A DNA stretch of 64,000 nt from Amycolatopsis mongoliensis (GCF_030285665.1 NZ_CP127295.1:6386001-6450000), one strand, 5' to 3'; positions 8,637-17,734 are shown, counted from the stretch's first letter. Program-made: numbers and translations. Notes: generated by a model from the sequence alone, not told the origin.

Positions 8637-9638
8637 GTGACCACGTTTGGTCGGGCTGGTGCGCGCTCGTTGCTGGAGTTGCCCAAGGCTCATCTGCACC
8701 TGCACCTGGATGGTTCGCTGCGCCGGTCGACTGTTGAGGAGATCGCGCGGGAGGAGGGTTGGGAGGTTCCGCGGCCGACGGGGTACGGGTCGTTCGGGCA
8801 TTTCATGGAGACCATCGCCGCGGCGGCGGCCTGTCTGCGGAATGAGGCAGATGTTCGGCGGGCGGTCCGGGAGATCGTCGAGGATGCCAAGGCCGCTGGT
8901 GTGGTCTGGCTTGAGCTTTCCGTGTGGCCGGGGCTGTTCCGGGGCCGGCTGGGCGACTACGAGGCCGCGGTCACCACGGTTCTGGCCGCCGGTCGCGCCG
9001 CGGCCGACGAGGTGGGGATCGGGTTCGGGCTCATCGCTGCCGCCAACCGCGGAATCGGTGTCGACGACGCGATCACTGTGGCCGCCATTGCCGCCGAACG
9101 CGCCGGCGATGGTGTTGTGGGGTTCGGCCTCGACGGCGACGAGGCGGCTGCCCCGGCGTCCTGGTTCAAGCGGCCGTTCGACATCGTCCGCGAGGCCGGT
9201 CTGCTTTCGGTTCCGCACGCCGGTGAGATCGCGGGGGCGGAATCGGTCCGCGACGCGCTCGAGGTGCTCGGTGCCGACCGGGTGATGCACGGAGTACGTG
9301 CCGTCGAAGACCCCGTTCTCGTCGAGGAACTCGCGGCGCGGGGCACGACGCTCGACGTCTGCCTGACGAGCAATGCCCTGCTCGGCGTCTACCACCCCGT
9401 CGAGACGAACCCCTTGCCGACATTGCTCGACGCCGGGGTCCGATGCTCGATCAACACCGACGACTCACTGCTGTTCGCCACCGACCTCGCCCGCGAATAC
9501 GAACTCGCGCGCTCGGTGCTCGGCCTGAGCGACGAGCACCTCGCGGCGGCAGCGGCGGCCTCCGTCACCGGCTCGGCCGCACCGGTCCAGCTGAAGACCG
9601 CGGCGCTGAGCTCGATCGCGGCTTGGCTGGGCGACTGA
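8637..9638 (+). CDS. add: Adenosine deaminase
   Basis: A 333-residue amidohydrolase-superfamily enzyme that converts adenosine (and deoxyadenosine) to inosine in purine salvage. Zinc ligands and catalytic residues are visible: HLHLDG (metal histidines 21 and 23), HAGE at 194-197 (His 194 and Glu 197), and the metal/proton-relay aspartates in SINTDDS (275-276). The GTG at 8637 is chosen because a GGGAGAG ribosome site lies upstream; an in-frame ATG 18 bp earlier lacks one. Length is normal for the family. It stands alone, bracketed by short intergenic repeats. Confidence 0.93.
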   Translation: MTTFGRAGARSLLELPKAHLHLHLDGSLRRSTVEEIAREEGWEVPRPTGYGSFGHFMETIAAAAACLRNEADVRRAVREIVEDAKAAGVVWLELSVWPGLFRGRLGDYEAAVTTVLAAGRAAADEVGIGFGLIAAANRGIGVDDAITVAAIAAERAGDGVVGFGLDGDEAAAPASWFKRPFDIVREAGLLSVPHAGEIAGAESVRDALEVLGADRVMHGVRAVEDPVLVEELAARGTTLDVCLTSNALLGVYHPVETNPLPTLLDAGVRCSINTDDSLLFATDLAREYELARSVLGLSDEHLAAAAAASVTGSAAPVQLKTAALSSIAAWLGD

Positions 9639-9674
9639 TCTTCGACAAGCCGCAGCAGTGCCGCAGAGGTCTGC

Positions 9675-9727
9675 TCCTCGGCATGACCGGACGCGAGTGC
9701 TCGATCAGCGGCATGAGCGGATATTCG
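9675..9727 (+). repeat. Short intergenic repeat, two tandem units
   Basis: The 40 bp at 9680-9719 match 32534-32573 with a single mismatch. Each half carries a GGCATGA core. It lies 36 bp after the add stop codon. Confidence 0.75.
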
Positions 9728-9734
9728 TGCGAGA

Positions 9735-10697
9735 TCACCGAGTCAGGGTGAGCAGTTCGTCGATCGCCGGATCTGAACCGTCATTCGCGAGGTACGCGAT
9801 GGCGAACATCGGTGCGATCACCCGGGTCCAGGCGAACAACCTGTCCCCGTCGAGCCCGCATGCCGTCGCCACCCGTTGGCAGCGGGCCTGGACTCCCTCG
9901 TGTCCGGCCCCAGCCACCACGTAGTCGACGGCGTCGAAACACGGATCACCCAAGCACGCCTTCGGATCGATCGCGACGAGATCCCGCGACGCACCGCCGT
10001 CCAGGACGTTGCCGAGATGTAGGTCTCCGTGCAGCAACACGATCCTGGTCTGAGTGTCCAGCAGCGCCTCGCAGCGCCGGATCGTCCGCTGCCACGTTCG
10101 CTCGGCGATCCGCGCGCCGATGGCCGGTTCGGTCAGTCTGCGGCCGATTCGAGTGAAGGCCTCGTCGCATCGGCCGCGTAGGGTTCGCGGCCAGTGCGCG
10201 GGCGGGGGCACGGCGTGCAGGGCGGCAAGCAACTCGCCCCACCGCCGCGGCAACGACTCCGGTGGCAGGTCCTCAGCCTCCGTGCCAGGCAGGATCTCTT
10301 CCAGCACCATCGCCCCGGCTTCCGTATCCGCGGCCATCACGGCCGGCACCCGGCCTGAAGACGCGAACACAAGGAGCATCTCCACCTGCTCGGTCAGCAG
10401 CGCTCGATCCGGACTGAGCTTGAGCACCGCAGGCGTTCCGTCACGCCATCGACAACGCAGGACGACAGACGAGGCCCCGCTCGCGAACAGCTCACCGAGT
10501 TCGAGGCCCCACCGGGAGACCAGTCGCGAGGCGAGGGCGGGGACCTCGGCCAGCCAGCCCTCAGCCCGGAGACCGAACCGATCGACCAACCGCGCGCCGG
10601 CCTCTCCGATGTCCACCCCGGAAGTCTGCACCCGAGCGGCCGACCCGCGCATGTCGGCGCGTGCGTGCGCCGCTTTTGCGCGAGAGCGAAAAGCCAT
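9735..10697 (-). CDS. APH(6)-like aminoglycoside/hydroxyurea phosphotransferase family protein
   Basis: A 320-residue kinase-fold protein of the APH(6)/streptomycin 6-kinase group. Catalytic loop HGDLHLGN is at 223-230 and the metal-binding segment VAIDPKACLGDP at 241-252; a Lys for ATP is in AVLKLSP near 92. The family inactivates streptomycin-type aminoglycosides or hydroxyurea, but many actinobacterial members have no known substrate. The first about 27 residues are basic and poorly conserved, so the true start may be internal. It is convergent with add across the repeat. It may give intrinsic resistance, but that is inference. Confidence 0.85.
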   Translation of the reverse strand: MAFRSRAKAAHARADMRGSAARVQTSGVDIGEAGARLVDRFGLRAEGWLAEVPALASRLVSRWGLELGELFASGASSVVLRCRWRDGTPAVLKLSPDRALLTEQVEMLLVFASSGRVPAVMAADTEAGAMVLEEILPGTEAEDLPPESLPRRWGELLAALHAVPPPAHWPRTLRGRCDEAFTRIGRRLTEPAIGARIAERTWQRTIRRCEALLDTQTRIVLLHGDLHLGNVLDGGASRDLVAIDPKACLGDPCFDAVDYVVAGAGHEGVQARCQRVATACGLDGDRLFAWTRVIAPMFAIAYLANDGSDPAIDELLTLTR

Positions 10698-10857
10698 TCC
10701 TCACCCGGTCGGAAGGTGCTTCCCTTCGCGCCGCGGAAGTCTGTTCATCATGAGCACGATCGCGTTCGGTGTCAGGGCAGGTAGCGGTGTCCTGGCGGTG
10801 CCTTCTTTTACCGTGGGCGGTGATGAGACGTGCCCGACCGCGGCGGCGGACTTCCCG

Positions 10858-11328
10858 CTATTCGGCTTGGTCGTCGACGCGGGCCAGCACCTTGTCCGCG
10901 ATCCGGCGCAGCGTGCGCAGCTCCGCCAGGGTCAGGGGGTCGGCGAACAGCTCCCGCACCTGCTCGACGTGCCCGGGCGCGACCGACTCCAGGTGCGCGA
11001 AGCCCGCGTCCGTCAGGATCGCCTGCGTGTACCGGCCGTTGCCCGGGTCCGGTTCCCGGCAGGCGAAGCCGCGCTTCTCCAGGCGGCCGATCAGGTGGGA
11101 CAGCCGCGACAGCTCCGTGTTCGCCAAGGCCGCCAGCTCGCTCATCCGCGCCCGGCGATCCGGCTGCTCCGACAGGTGCGCGAGCACGTAGTACTCGAGG
11201 AAGCTCAGCCGCGCGTCGCGCTGCAGCTGCGCTTCCAGCGACGCCGGGAGTCGCTGGGCGAGCCGCATGAAAGCGCGCCACGCCGACAGCTCGTCAGTCG
11301 TGAGCCAGCGCTGCTCGGGTTCCGCCAT
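10858..11328 (-). CDS. MarR family transcriptional regulator
   Basis: A winged-helix MarR protein of 156 residues from the ATG at 11328 (a GTG at 11334 is the alternative). The DNA-binding part includes MSELAALANTELSRLSHLIG and a wing at EPDPGNGRY. It is divergent from a flavin reductase gene, and two related palindromes lie in the 78-bp spacer. It probably represses itself and the reductase/amidohydrolase pair. Confidence 0.88.
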   Translation of the reverse strand: MAEPEQRWLTTDELSAWRAFMRLAQRLPASLEAQLQRDARLSFLEYYVLAHLSEQPDRRARMSELAALANTELSRLSHLIGRLEKRGFACREPDPGNGRYTQAILTDAGFAHLESVAPGHVEQVRELFADPLTLAELRTLRRIADKVLARVDDQAE

Positions 11329-11345
11329 CACCACAGTCTAGCTGA

Positions 11346-11392
11346 CTTGAAAATTCACGTCATCATGCTAGCGTCTGACTTGAACATTCAAG
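11346..11392. promoter_or_regulatory. Two MarR-type operator sites
   Basis: The right site CTTGAACATTCAAG (11379-11392) is a perfect palindrome. The left site CTTGAAAATTCACG (11346-11359) is an imperfect copy 33 bp away, close to three helical turns. They lie between the divergent MarR and FMN-reductase genes. Confidence 0.7.
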
Positions 11393-11406
11393 CGAGAGGA
11401 TTTCCC

Positions 11407-11958
11407 GTGAAGATTGCGATCATCCTCGGCAGCACCCGTCCCGGCCGGAAGGGCGAAGCCGTGGCGAGATGGGTGCTGGCCAAGGCCAAGGAACGGCCGG
11501 ACGCCGACTACGAGCTCATCGACCTGCTCGACCACCCGCTGCCGCACCTGGACGAGGCCGTGTCCGCCAGCCGGGGCGTCTACACCAACGACCACACCAA
11601 GGCCTGGTCCGCCACGATCGCCGCCTTCGACGGGTTCGTCTTCGTCACCCCCGAGTACAACCACTCCACCTCGGGCGTCCTGAAGAACGCCATCGACTAC
11701 CTCTACGCCGAGTGGAACAACAAGGCCGCCGCCTTCGTCTCCTACGGCGCGCTCGGCGGCGCCCGCGCCATCGAGCACCTGCGGGCGATCTGCAGTGAGC
11801 TGCAGCTGGCCCACGTGCGCCAGCAGCTGTCGTTCTCGCTCTTCACCGACTTCGAGAACTTCGCCGAGTTCGCCCCGTCCCCGATGCACGACGACGCCGC
11901 GTCGGTGCTGTTCGACCAGCTCGAATCCTGGGCCGGCGCGCTCAAGACCATCCGGTGA
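11407..11958 (+). CDS. NADPH-dependent FMN reductase
   Basis: A 183-residue flavodoxin-fold reductase. The phosphate-binding loop is ILGSTRPGR at residues 6-14 and the flavin-ring loop TPEYNHSTSG at about 78-87. The GTG at 11407 follows a GAGAGGA ribosome site; the much longer open frame upstream is a shadow. It overlaps the next gene by 4 nt (GTGA), so the two are translationally coupled. It likely supplies reduced flavin or detoxifies quinone/azo-type substrates, under control of the divergent MarR regulator. Confidence 0.9.
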   Translation: MKIAIILGSTRPGRKGEAVARWVLAKAKERPDADYELIDLLDHPLPHLDEAVSASRGVYTNDHTKAWSATIAAFDGFVFVTPEYNHSTSGVLKNAIDYLYAEWNNKAAAFVSYGALGGARAIEHLRAICSELQLAHVRQQLSFSLFTDFENFAEFAPSPMHDDAASVLFDQLESWAGALKTIR

Positions 11959-12938
11959 GGCTCTACGGGCTCGAGGAGCACTTCGCCACGGCCGACGTCG
12001 TCGCGGCGTGGCGGCGGCACGACCCCGCGCTCGCCGCGCCGATGATGAGCCGGGCGGTCGCCAGCACCGCGTTGCTCGACCTCGGCGAAGACCGCGTCGC
12101 CGCGATGGACGACGCCGGGATCGACACCGCCGTGCTGTCGCTCACGACGCCCGGCTTGCAGGACCTCGACCCCGCCGAAGCCGTCGCCCTGCAACGTCCC
12201 ACCAACGACGTCCTCGCCGACGCCGTCGGCCGGTATCCCGGGCGGTTCCGGGGGTTCGCGGCCCTCGCGACGTCCACGCCCTCGGCGGCGGCCGACGAGC
12301 TGCGGCGGGCCGTCGCGGACCTCGGGTTCGACGGGGCGCTGGTGAACGCGAACTCCCGCGGCCAGGCTCTCGACGAGCCGCGCTTCTGGGACATCTTCGA
12401 GGCCGCCGAGGACCTGCGCGCCCCGGTGTACCTGCACCCGAGCGTGCCGGTCCAGGCGGTCACCGGGGCCTACTACCGGCGCTTCGGCGGCCCGGTGGAC
12501 GAGCTGCTGGCCACCGGGACGTTCGGCTGGCACTACGACGCCGGGCTGACCGCGCTCCGGCTGATCGTCGCCGGGGTCTTCGACCGGTTCCCGGGGCTGC
12601 AGCTGATCCTGGGGCACTGGGGCGAGGTCGTGCTGTTCTACCTTGACCGCGTGGCGGCCCTGGACGCGGTGACCACGCTGGAGCGCCCGATCGCGGAGTA
12701 CTTCCGCACGAACGTCTTCATCACCCCGGGTGGCATCGCCAGCCACCGGTACCTGCGGTGGAGCCTGGAGACCGTGGGCGCGGACCGGATCATGTACGCC
12801 TCGGACCACCCGTTCAACCGCGAGCACAGCGGTTCCGCCCGGCGGTTCGTGGCGACCGCCCCGATCAGCGACGCCGACCGGGCGCGAATCGCCCACGAGA
12901 ACTGGGAAAACCTCATCGCGGGCATCCGGCGCCAGTGA
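11955..12938 (+). CDS. Amidohydrolase-family decarboxylase/hydrolase (ACMSD-like)
   Basis: A 327-residue metal-dependent amidohydrolase 2 protein, related to aminocarboxymuconate-semialdehyde and gamma-resorcylate decarboxylases. Metal and active-site elements are LEEHF near the N-terminus (family E/H-x-H position), YLHPS, LILGHWGE and YASDHPF. The predicted reaction is decarboxylation or hydrolysis of an aromatic acid. The GTG start overlaps the reductase stop, and cotranslation suggests one catabolic or detoxification pathway. The exact substrate cannot be read from the sequence. Confidence 0.85.
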   Translation: MRLYGLEEHFATADVVAAWRRHDPALAAPMMSRAVASTALLDLGEDRVAAMDDAGIDTAVLSLTTPGLQDLDPAEAVALQRPTNDVLADAVGRYPGRFRGFAALATSTPSAAADELRRAVADLGFDGALVNANSRGQALDEPRFWDIFEAAEDLRAPVYLHPSVPVQAVTGAYYRRFGGPVDELLATGTFGWHYDAGLTALRLIVAGVFDRFPGLQLILGHWGEVVLFYLDRVAALDAVTTLERPIAEYFRTNVFITPGGIASHRYLRWSLETVGADRIMYASDHPFNREHSGSARRFVATAPISDADRARIAHENWENLIAGIRRQ

Positions 12939-13312
12939 GTCTACGGCCGGTTTTCCCCTGCGAGCGAACCCGTTGCTCGCCGGCACCGGAGCATCGGAGG
13001 GCCGGCACAAGCGCAAGACACGAACCGCGAGGAGCCCGACGGAGTTCGACCCGGGTACGGCCGCGGCGGACCCGGCCTCGCGTCTCCGTGGTCGCGTGCC
13101 GGGGCGCCGGCCGCTGGGAAACTCCGGCCCGGTGCCGACCCGGTCACCGCTCATCGGCAGAAGCGGATGTTCCACTTCGTGCCCGATCCGTAGGTGTAGA
13201 GAGTGCGTTCGCAACTCGAACGGCTCGTCCGTAGGGCCAGTTCTCAACGGGGCGCCCGCTTCACCGAGTGCGAACACAGGACTGCCCGGTTCGGGTCTGA
13301 CAAGCTGGCCAG
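12939..13312. other. Intergenic region with one short repeat unit
   Basis: This 374-bp spacer holds a repeat-family unit at 13149-13175. No coding potential with family features was seen. Confidence 0.5.
13149..13175 (+). repeat. Short intergenic repeat, variant unit
   Basis: It contains TCATCGGCAGAAGCGGATGT. The same TCATCGGCAGAAG core followed by GGACGTTC recurs at 15365-15396; a looser form occurs at 14240-14269. Confidence 0.55.
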
Positions 13313-14236
13313 ATGAATCAGACGCTGCAGTTGGCGGTCGCGCAGAGCACGGTGCCTGAGGATCCGGCGGATCGGGACGCTCTTCGTGCAAGCGGAGCTG
13401 AGATCCGCGCTCTGATGCAGGAGGCGAGTGCTGCGGGTGCCCGGCTTGTGCAGTTCCCGGAGGGCGCGATTACGTATCCCAGGAAGTACGCGGTGTCCAG
13501 CGGCGGCATGGAGGAGTTGACCGAGGCGGATTGGTCGCGTGCCGCTTGGGGTGTCATGCGAGAAGAGGCCGAGGCCGTCGCGGATCTCGCGGGTGAACTT
13601 GGCATCTGGACGGTGTTCGGCTCGATCCACCGGTTGTCCGGGGCGAACCGTCCGCGCAACAGCCTGTACGTGGTCTCCGACCAAGGTGAGCTGGTCGGCC
13701 GCTATGACAAGTGGTACCCGTCCAACACCGAGATTAGCTACATGTGCACGCCGGGAGTGGGGCCGCTGGTGTTCGAGGTCGACGGTTTCCGATTCGGTTG
13801 CGTGCTCTGCATCGAAGTCAGCTTCCCCGAACTGTTCGCCGAGTACGAACGTCTGGACCTCGACTGCGTGCTGGCATCGGTGATGGTCGACGACGCGCCG
13901 AGATCGGTCGTGGCCCAGGCGTACGGGACGCTCTGCAACTACTGGGTCGGCTACTCCGTCCCGGCTCAGTTCAGCGCGACGGCTCCGGCCGGCGTCGTCG
14001 CGCCCGGCGGTCGGTGGATCGGACGCTGTCACGGCGACGGGCGGCATGGCCTCGCCGTCGCGGAGTTCGATCGTGCCGCGCCTGACGCCGACATCGACGT
14101 GGCCATCCGGCTGGCACGGCCCTGGCGCCGCACGGCGAGAGCAAGTCTCTACGTACACCGCGTCGTGCACGGAGACCCACGAGCGACACCCACACCGCAT
14201 TTTGACGTGTCCCTTCGACCAACGGACGCCATGTGA
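13313..14236 (+). CDS. Carbon-nitrogen hydrolase (nitrilase superfamily)
   Basis: A 307-residue nitrilase-superfamily amidase. The Glu-Lys-Cys triad is visible: Glu50 in QFPEGA, Lys133 in GRYDKWYP and Cys166 in VLCIEVSFPE. Members hydrolyse nitriles, carbamoyl groups or amides; the subfamily cannot be fixed here. Start is the ATG at 13313 and length is normal. It is transcribed alone, with short repeat units on both sides. Confidence 0.88.
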   Translation: MNQTLQLAVAQSTVPEDPADRDALRASGAEIRALMQEASAAGARLVQFPEGAITYPRKYAVSSGGMEELTEADWSRAAWGVMREEAEAVADLAGELGIWTVFGSIHRLSGANRPRNSLYVVSDQGELVGRYDKWYPSNTEISYMCTPGVGPLVFEVDGFRFGCVLCIEVSFPELFAEYERLDLDCVLASVMVDDAPRSVVAQAYGTLCNYWVGYSVPAQFSATAPAGVVAPGGRWIGRCHGDGRHGLAVAEFDRAAPDADIDVAIRLARPWRRTARASLYVHRVVHGDPRATPTPHFDVSLRPTDAM

Positions 14237-14239
14237 CGG

Positions 14240-14354
14240 CTCGTCGGTGGAGAAGGACGTTCGATTCGGCCACCGTGCCACCCTGTGCAATGGTCTTCAA
14301 GTCGGGATGTGAGTACGCCGCAACGCTCGATCGGCGGCAGAAGAGTGCGTCCGG
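14240..14354 (+). repeat. Diverged short repeat units
   Basis: Two diverged units: CGTCGGTGGAGAAGGACGTT at 14243-14262 and GCTCGATCGGCGGCAGAAGA at 14325-14344. They fill most of the spacer between the nitrilase and kinase genes. Confidence 0.4.
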
Positions 14355-14369
14355 TTGTAGGGTGCGGAA

Positions 14370-15344
14370 ATGGTCCGGATCCGGGGGCGGCTCGGCAGGG
14401 GTGAGTTGTCGGGTGTCGCGCGGGCGGCGTTCGGTGGGCGTGAACTGGTCTCGGTGGAACGGTTGCGCGGCGGTTCCAAGAAGGGCGTCTACCGGCTGGT
14501 GTTGGATGACCGTACGACGGGCATCGCCTATGTGTGGAACGCGGATGAGGACTACTGGACGGACGTGGCAACGCAGGACCGGAGCGACCCGTTCGGTCAT
14601 GCCAGCGGTCTCGACCTGTTCGAGACTGCTCATGCCGCTTTGTCCTCGACCGCCGTTCGGGTCCCCCGGGTGGAGATGCTGGACCGCAGCAGGAGTCTGC
14701 TCGCGGGTGAGGTGGCCGTGCTGGAGGACGTGCGTGGCGGCACGCTCGAAGCCCTGTGGGAACGGGACCCGGGGCGAGCCGGGCGGGTGTCGGCTCGCCT
14801 TGGTGACGTGGTCCGGACGATGCACGACAGTCGGCGCGACCGATACGGTCGCCCGGGCATCGACCGGGCCGGCGTCGATCCGGTGGAGTGGCTCGTGTTG
14901 TGCCGTGCGTTACGCCATCTCGGCGAGGCCGCGGCTCGCGTCGACCGGATCGCGGCGGTCGAGCATCGCCTCCTGGGCCTTCTCCACGACCGCCACGCCG
15001 CGGTGGCTCCACGTACCGAGTACGGGTTCATCCACGGCGAACTGGGCCCCGACCACGTCTTGGTCGACGACCATGACGAGCCGGTGCTGATCGACATCGA
15101 GGGTGCCATGTTCTTCGATATCGAATGGGAGCACGTGTTCCTGGAGCTGCGCTTCGGAAGCAGGTATTCCCATTTCCGCCGGAACGACCTGGACGGCGAC
15201 CGGGTGCGCTTCTACCGTCTCGCGATGTATCTGTCGCTTGTGGCAGGCCCGTTGCGGCTGCTTGAGGGTGACTTCCCGGATCGGCCGGCAATGCTGGAGA
15301 TCGTGGAGCAGAACATCGGTCGGACCCTGGCTCAGCTTTCCTGA
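14370..15344 (+). CDS. APH-fold phosphotransferase with variant catalytic loop
   Basis: A 324-residue protein kinase-like phosphotransferase. The catalytic loop reads HGELGPDH at 222-229, where classical APH enzymes have HGDxxxxN. The metal segment reads VLIDIEGA at 239-246. These substitutions (Asp to Glu, Asn to His) occur in an actinobacterial APH-like subgroup, so this need not be a dead enzyme. The C-terminal DFPDR and aromatic-rich EWEHVFLELRF segments also suit that subgroup. The substrate is unknown. Confidence 0.82.
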   Translation: MVRIRGRLGRGELSGVARAAFGGRELVSVERLRGGSKKGVYRLVLDDRTTGIAYVWNADEDYWTDVATQDRSDPFGHASGLDLFETAHAALSSTAVRVPRVEMLDRSRSLLAGEVAVLEDVRGGTLEALWERDPGRAGRVSARLGDVVRTMHDSRRDRYGRPGIDRAGVDPVEWLVLCRALRHLGEAAARVDRIAAVEHRLLGLLHDRHAAVAPRTEYGFIHGELGPDHVLVDDHDEPVLIDIEGAMFFDIEWEHVFLELRFGSRYSHFRRNDLDGDRVRFYRLAMYLSLVAGPLRLLEGDFPDRPAMLEIVEQNIGRTLAQLS

Positions 15345-15364
15345 CATCCTTGGTTTTCGCTCGC

Positions 15365-15396
15365 TCTGTCATCGGCAGAAGAGGACGTTCGAGCGG
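15365..15396 (+). repeat. Short intergenic repeat, variant unit
   Basis: It contains CATCGGCAGAAGAGGACGTT, the TCATCGGCAGAAG variant also present at 13149. It lies just after the phosphotransferase stop codon. Confidence 0.5.
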
Positions 15397-15554
15397 CGGG
15401 TGAGTCCCGCAAGGAGCCGCAGTGCACCGGCAGCTGAAGCCACTCTTCGTCACTGCTGCGGCCTACCGGCGCTGTCAGCTACCAGCTGTGCCGTCTCGTC
15501 GGATCGACTGCCGCACCAAGCCCAACGAGCCTCGTCGCACCGTGCTCCCGTCCC

Positions 15555-15902
15555 TCACGGTTCGATCACCAGTTCGGCGATGCGGTCGCCGTCCAGGGTG
15601 AACCGGAACCGCAGGTCGGCGACCCCGCCGGGGAAGTCGCCCTCGAGGTGGTGCACCGCCACGTAGTGCTCGTGGTCGACGCGGTGGGCGGCGACGAGCG
15701 TCGTGGTGTACGTGTACTGGCTCGCGGCGCGGGCGAGCCAGGCGCGGATCTCGGGCTTGCCGCGGTGGGTCCGGCCCTCGTCGGTGACGACGGCGTCCTC
15801 GGTGTACCAGGCCAGCGCCGGGTCCAGGTCGCGGGCCTGGTGGGCGGTCAGGTAGCCGGTGATCACCGCGGGCAGCTCGCGGGTGTCGATTGCTTCACTC
15901 AT
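15555..15902 (-). CDS. SnoaL-like / nuclear transport factor 2 family protein
   Basis: A 115-residue protein with an NTF2-like cone fold: an N-terminal helix (VITGYLTAHQARDLD), WYTEDAVVTDEGRTHRG in the first strand region, and a C-terminal sheet ending RIAELVIEP. The ATG at 15902 gives the normal length. It is divergent from a MerR regulator. Such small proteins are isomerases, ligand sensors or unknown; no catalytic residues can be assigned. Confidence 0.8.
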   Translation of the reverse strand: MSEAIDTRELPAVITGYLTAHQARDLDPALAWYTEDAVVTDEGRTHRGKPEIRAWLARAASQYTYTTTLVAAHRVDHEHYVAVHHLEGDFPGGVADLRFRFTLDGDRIAELVIEP

Positions 15903-15973
15903 GCCGACCACGGTGGGCCCTCCCGCGGGGAGAGGGTCAAGCGCGCCGGGTGAGGTGGGTGCACAGTGGGGGG

Positions 15974-16789
15974 ATGTTCCGTGGTCTGACGATCGGCGAG
16001 TTCGCGCAGCTGACGCACCTGAGCGTGCGGACCCTGCGCCGGTACCACGAGTCCGGGCTGCTGGAGCCGGCCTCGGTCGACCCCGCCAGCGGCTACCGGT
16101 ACTACACCGCCGAGCAGATCCCGGCGGCACAGGTCATCCACCGGCTGCGGGAGCTGGACGTGCCGCTGGCCGACGTGGCCAAGATCCTCGCGACCGAGGA
16201 CGCGGCGGAGCGCGCGGACCTGGCCGGCGGGCACCTGCGGCGGCTGGAGGAGGAGCTGGCGCGGACCCGCGCCGCGGTGGTGTCGCTGCGGCGGCTGCTG
16301 CGTCCCGACGACGGTGGGCTGGACGTCGAGCTCCGCTCGGTTGCGGCTCGGACGGTCGCCGCGGTCGAGGGCGTCGTCGACCACGACGAGGTGCTGTCCT
16401 GGTACGGCGAGGCGATGGCGGAACTCGACGCGGCGGTCGCCGGTCTGCCGCGGCTCGGGCCGCCGGGCGGCCGCTACGCCAACGAGGTGTTCACCGGTGG
16501 CCGGGGTGCGGTCCTGGTCCACCGGCCGGTCGCGGACCCGCCCGTCCGCGGCCGGGTGCGGCCCGTGCACCTGCCGCCCGCGGAGCTCGCGGTCGTCGTC
16601 CACTGCGGACCCCATGACGACATCGACGTCACCTACGGCCGGCTCGGCGCCTGGGTGGTCGACCACGCCCTCGTCGTGGACGGCCCTGTCCACGAGACGT
16701 ACCTCGTCGGCCCGCGCGACGATCCGGATCCGGCGACCTGGCGGACCGAGATCGGCTGGCCCGTGTTCCGGCTCGCGTCCTCGCCGTGA
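15974..16789 (+). CDS. MerR family regulator with GyrI-like effector domain
   Basis: A 271-residue regulator. The N-terminal MerR winged helix is clear (LTIGEFAQLTHLSVRTLRRY, then SGYRYYTAEQ), followed by a coiled-coil dimerisation helix (about 75-115). The C-terminal half resembles the GyrI/BmrR-type effector-binding domain, whose members bind cationic hydrophobic drugs. Start is the ATG giving MFRGLTIGEF. It probably controls the divergent SnoaL-like gene; no drug pump is adjacent. Confidence 0.88.
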   Translation: MFRGLTIGEFAQLTHLSVRTLRRYHESGLLEPASVDPASGYRYYTAEQIPAAQVIHRLRELDVPLADVAKILATEDAAERADLAGGHLRRLEEELARTRAAVVSLRRLLRPDDGGLDVELRSVAARTVAAVEGVVDHDEVLSWYGEAMAELDAAVAGLPRLGPPGGRYANEVFTGGRGAVLVHRPVADPPVRGRVRPVHLPPAELAVVVHCGPHDDIDVTYGRLGAWVVDHALVVDGPVHETYLVGPRDDPDPATWRTEIGWPVFRLASSP

Positions 16790-17216
16790 CCGCTCCGCCA
16801 CCACGCGTATCGGCGCGTCGCGGCGGCGCGGTCAGCGGCTACTTAAGACTGGGCGGCAGGACATGAAGGTCAGGCCTCTGTCGTCTCGCGGCGGAACGGG
16901 CGGTCGACCAGCGGGAGCCGCCGCTGGCGGACGTCGGTGGCGCTCACCGCGTCACGTCCGGCGCGGGAACGTCGGGCAGGTGCCGCATCCGGTCCAGCAG
17001 CGAGGACATCGCCGTGATGGGCGCGGTGTCCGGACGGGAAGCGGTGAGGGCGTGATGGAGGAGGTGGCCGAACTCCGCGAAGGCGCCGTGATGCGGTCCT
17101 TCGGGCAGCTCCGGTGTCCAGGGCCGGCTCAGCCGGAACCGGGCAGTTCGGCCGCCTGGGGCAACCCGGAGGGCCCTCCCTGGCGTCAGTCCGGCAAAGA
17201 ACGCCGGGAGGTCGCC
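16790..17216. other. Intergenic region, no gene recognised
   Basis: This 427-bp spacer contains GCGGCTACTTAAGACTG at 16838-16854, which loosely resembles GCGGCCACTTGAGACTG at 36292-36308. Frames here are Arg/Pro-rich shadows. Confidence 0.4.
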
Positions 17217-17732
17217 GTGGACGTGCCAACGAACGTTCTGCTGCCGGGTGAGCGGCTGCTGTGGTCGGGACGGCCACAGCGTCTCATCTTTGCTCGGTTC
17301 GACTGGTACCAGTTCGCATTCGGCCTGCTCTGGGGGATCGCGACCATCGTGGTCCCGGTGGCCAGGCACGAACCGCTGTCGTTCTTCGCATGGGCCGTCG
17401 GGGTGGGTGGTGTCGCGTTCGTCTGGGTGCCGGTCGTCGCCAGGTTGCGAGGGCGGCGCGGTGTTGAGTACGTCGTGACCGACCGGCGGATCGTGCTGGC
17501 CGATCGCTTCTCGGGAAGGACGCGCGCATCGGCGTATCTCGGCACGCTGCCGCCGCCGGTCGCCCGGATCCGGCAGGACGGCAGCGGAACCATCGTCTTC
17601 GGCAGGTTCTGGCGCGCCCCTTTGATGCCCCTTCCTTCGTCGGGGCCCCTGATGGTGACGGGACTGGTCGCCGTGCCGGAGGCCGGGCGCGTCCGTGACC
17701 TGATCGCGTGGGCACAGGCCGGGCAGGCCTGA
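17217..17732 (+). CDS. Membrane protein with bacterial PH-like domain
   Basis: A 171-residue protein. It has an N-terminal GERLLWSGRP motif typical of bPH2/YdbT-like proteins, two adjacent hydrophobic helices (about 30-50 and 53-73), and a C-terminal PH-like beta domain containing YVVTDRRIVL. The GTG at 17217 is chosen because GGGAGG lies 5 nt upstream; the longer frame is a shadow. Function is unknown; a membrane-associated role is likely. Confidence 0.78.
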   Translation: MDVPTNVLLPGERLLWSGRPQRLIFARFDWYQFAFGLLWGIATIVVPVARHEPLSFFAWAVGVGGVAFVWVPVVARLRGRRGVEYVVTDRRIVLADRFSGRTRASAYLGTLPPPVARIRQDGSGTIVFGRFWRAPLMPLPSSGPLMVTGLVAVPEAGRVRDLIAWAQAGQA

Positions 17733-17734
17733 CC

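Noticed and set aside
10054..11406. Upstream part of the frame that ends with the FMN reductase
   Set aside because: It is antisense to the kinase and MarR genes; the reductase starts at the GTG at 11407 with its own ribosome site.
14370..15344. Phosphotransferase considered a dead kinase because of HGELGPDH
   Set aside because: The same variant loop is known in an actinobacterial APH-like subgroup and the rest of the protein is intact.
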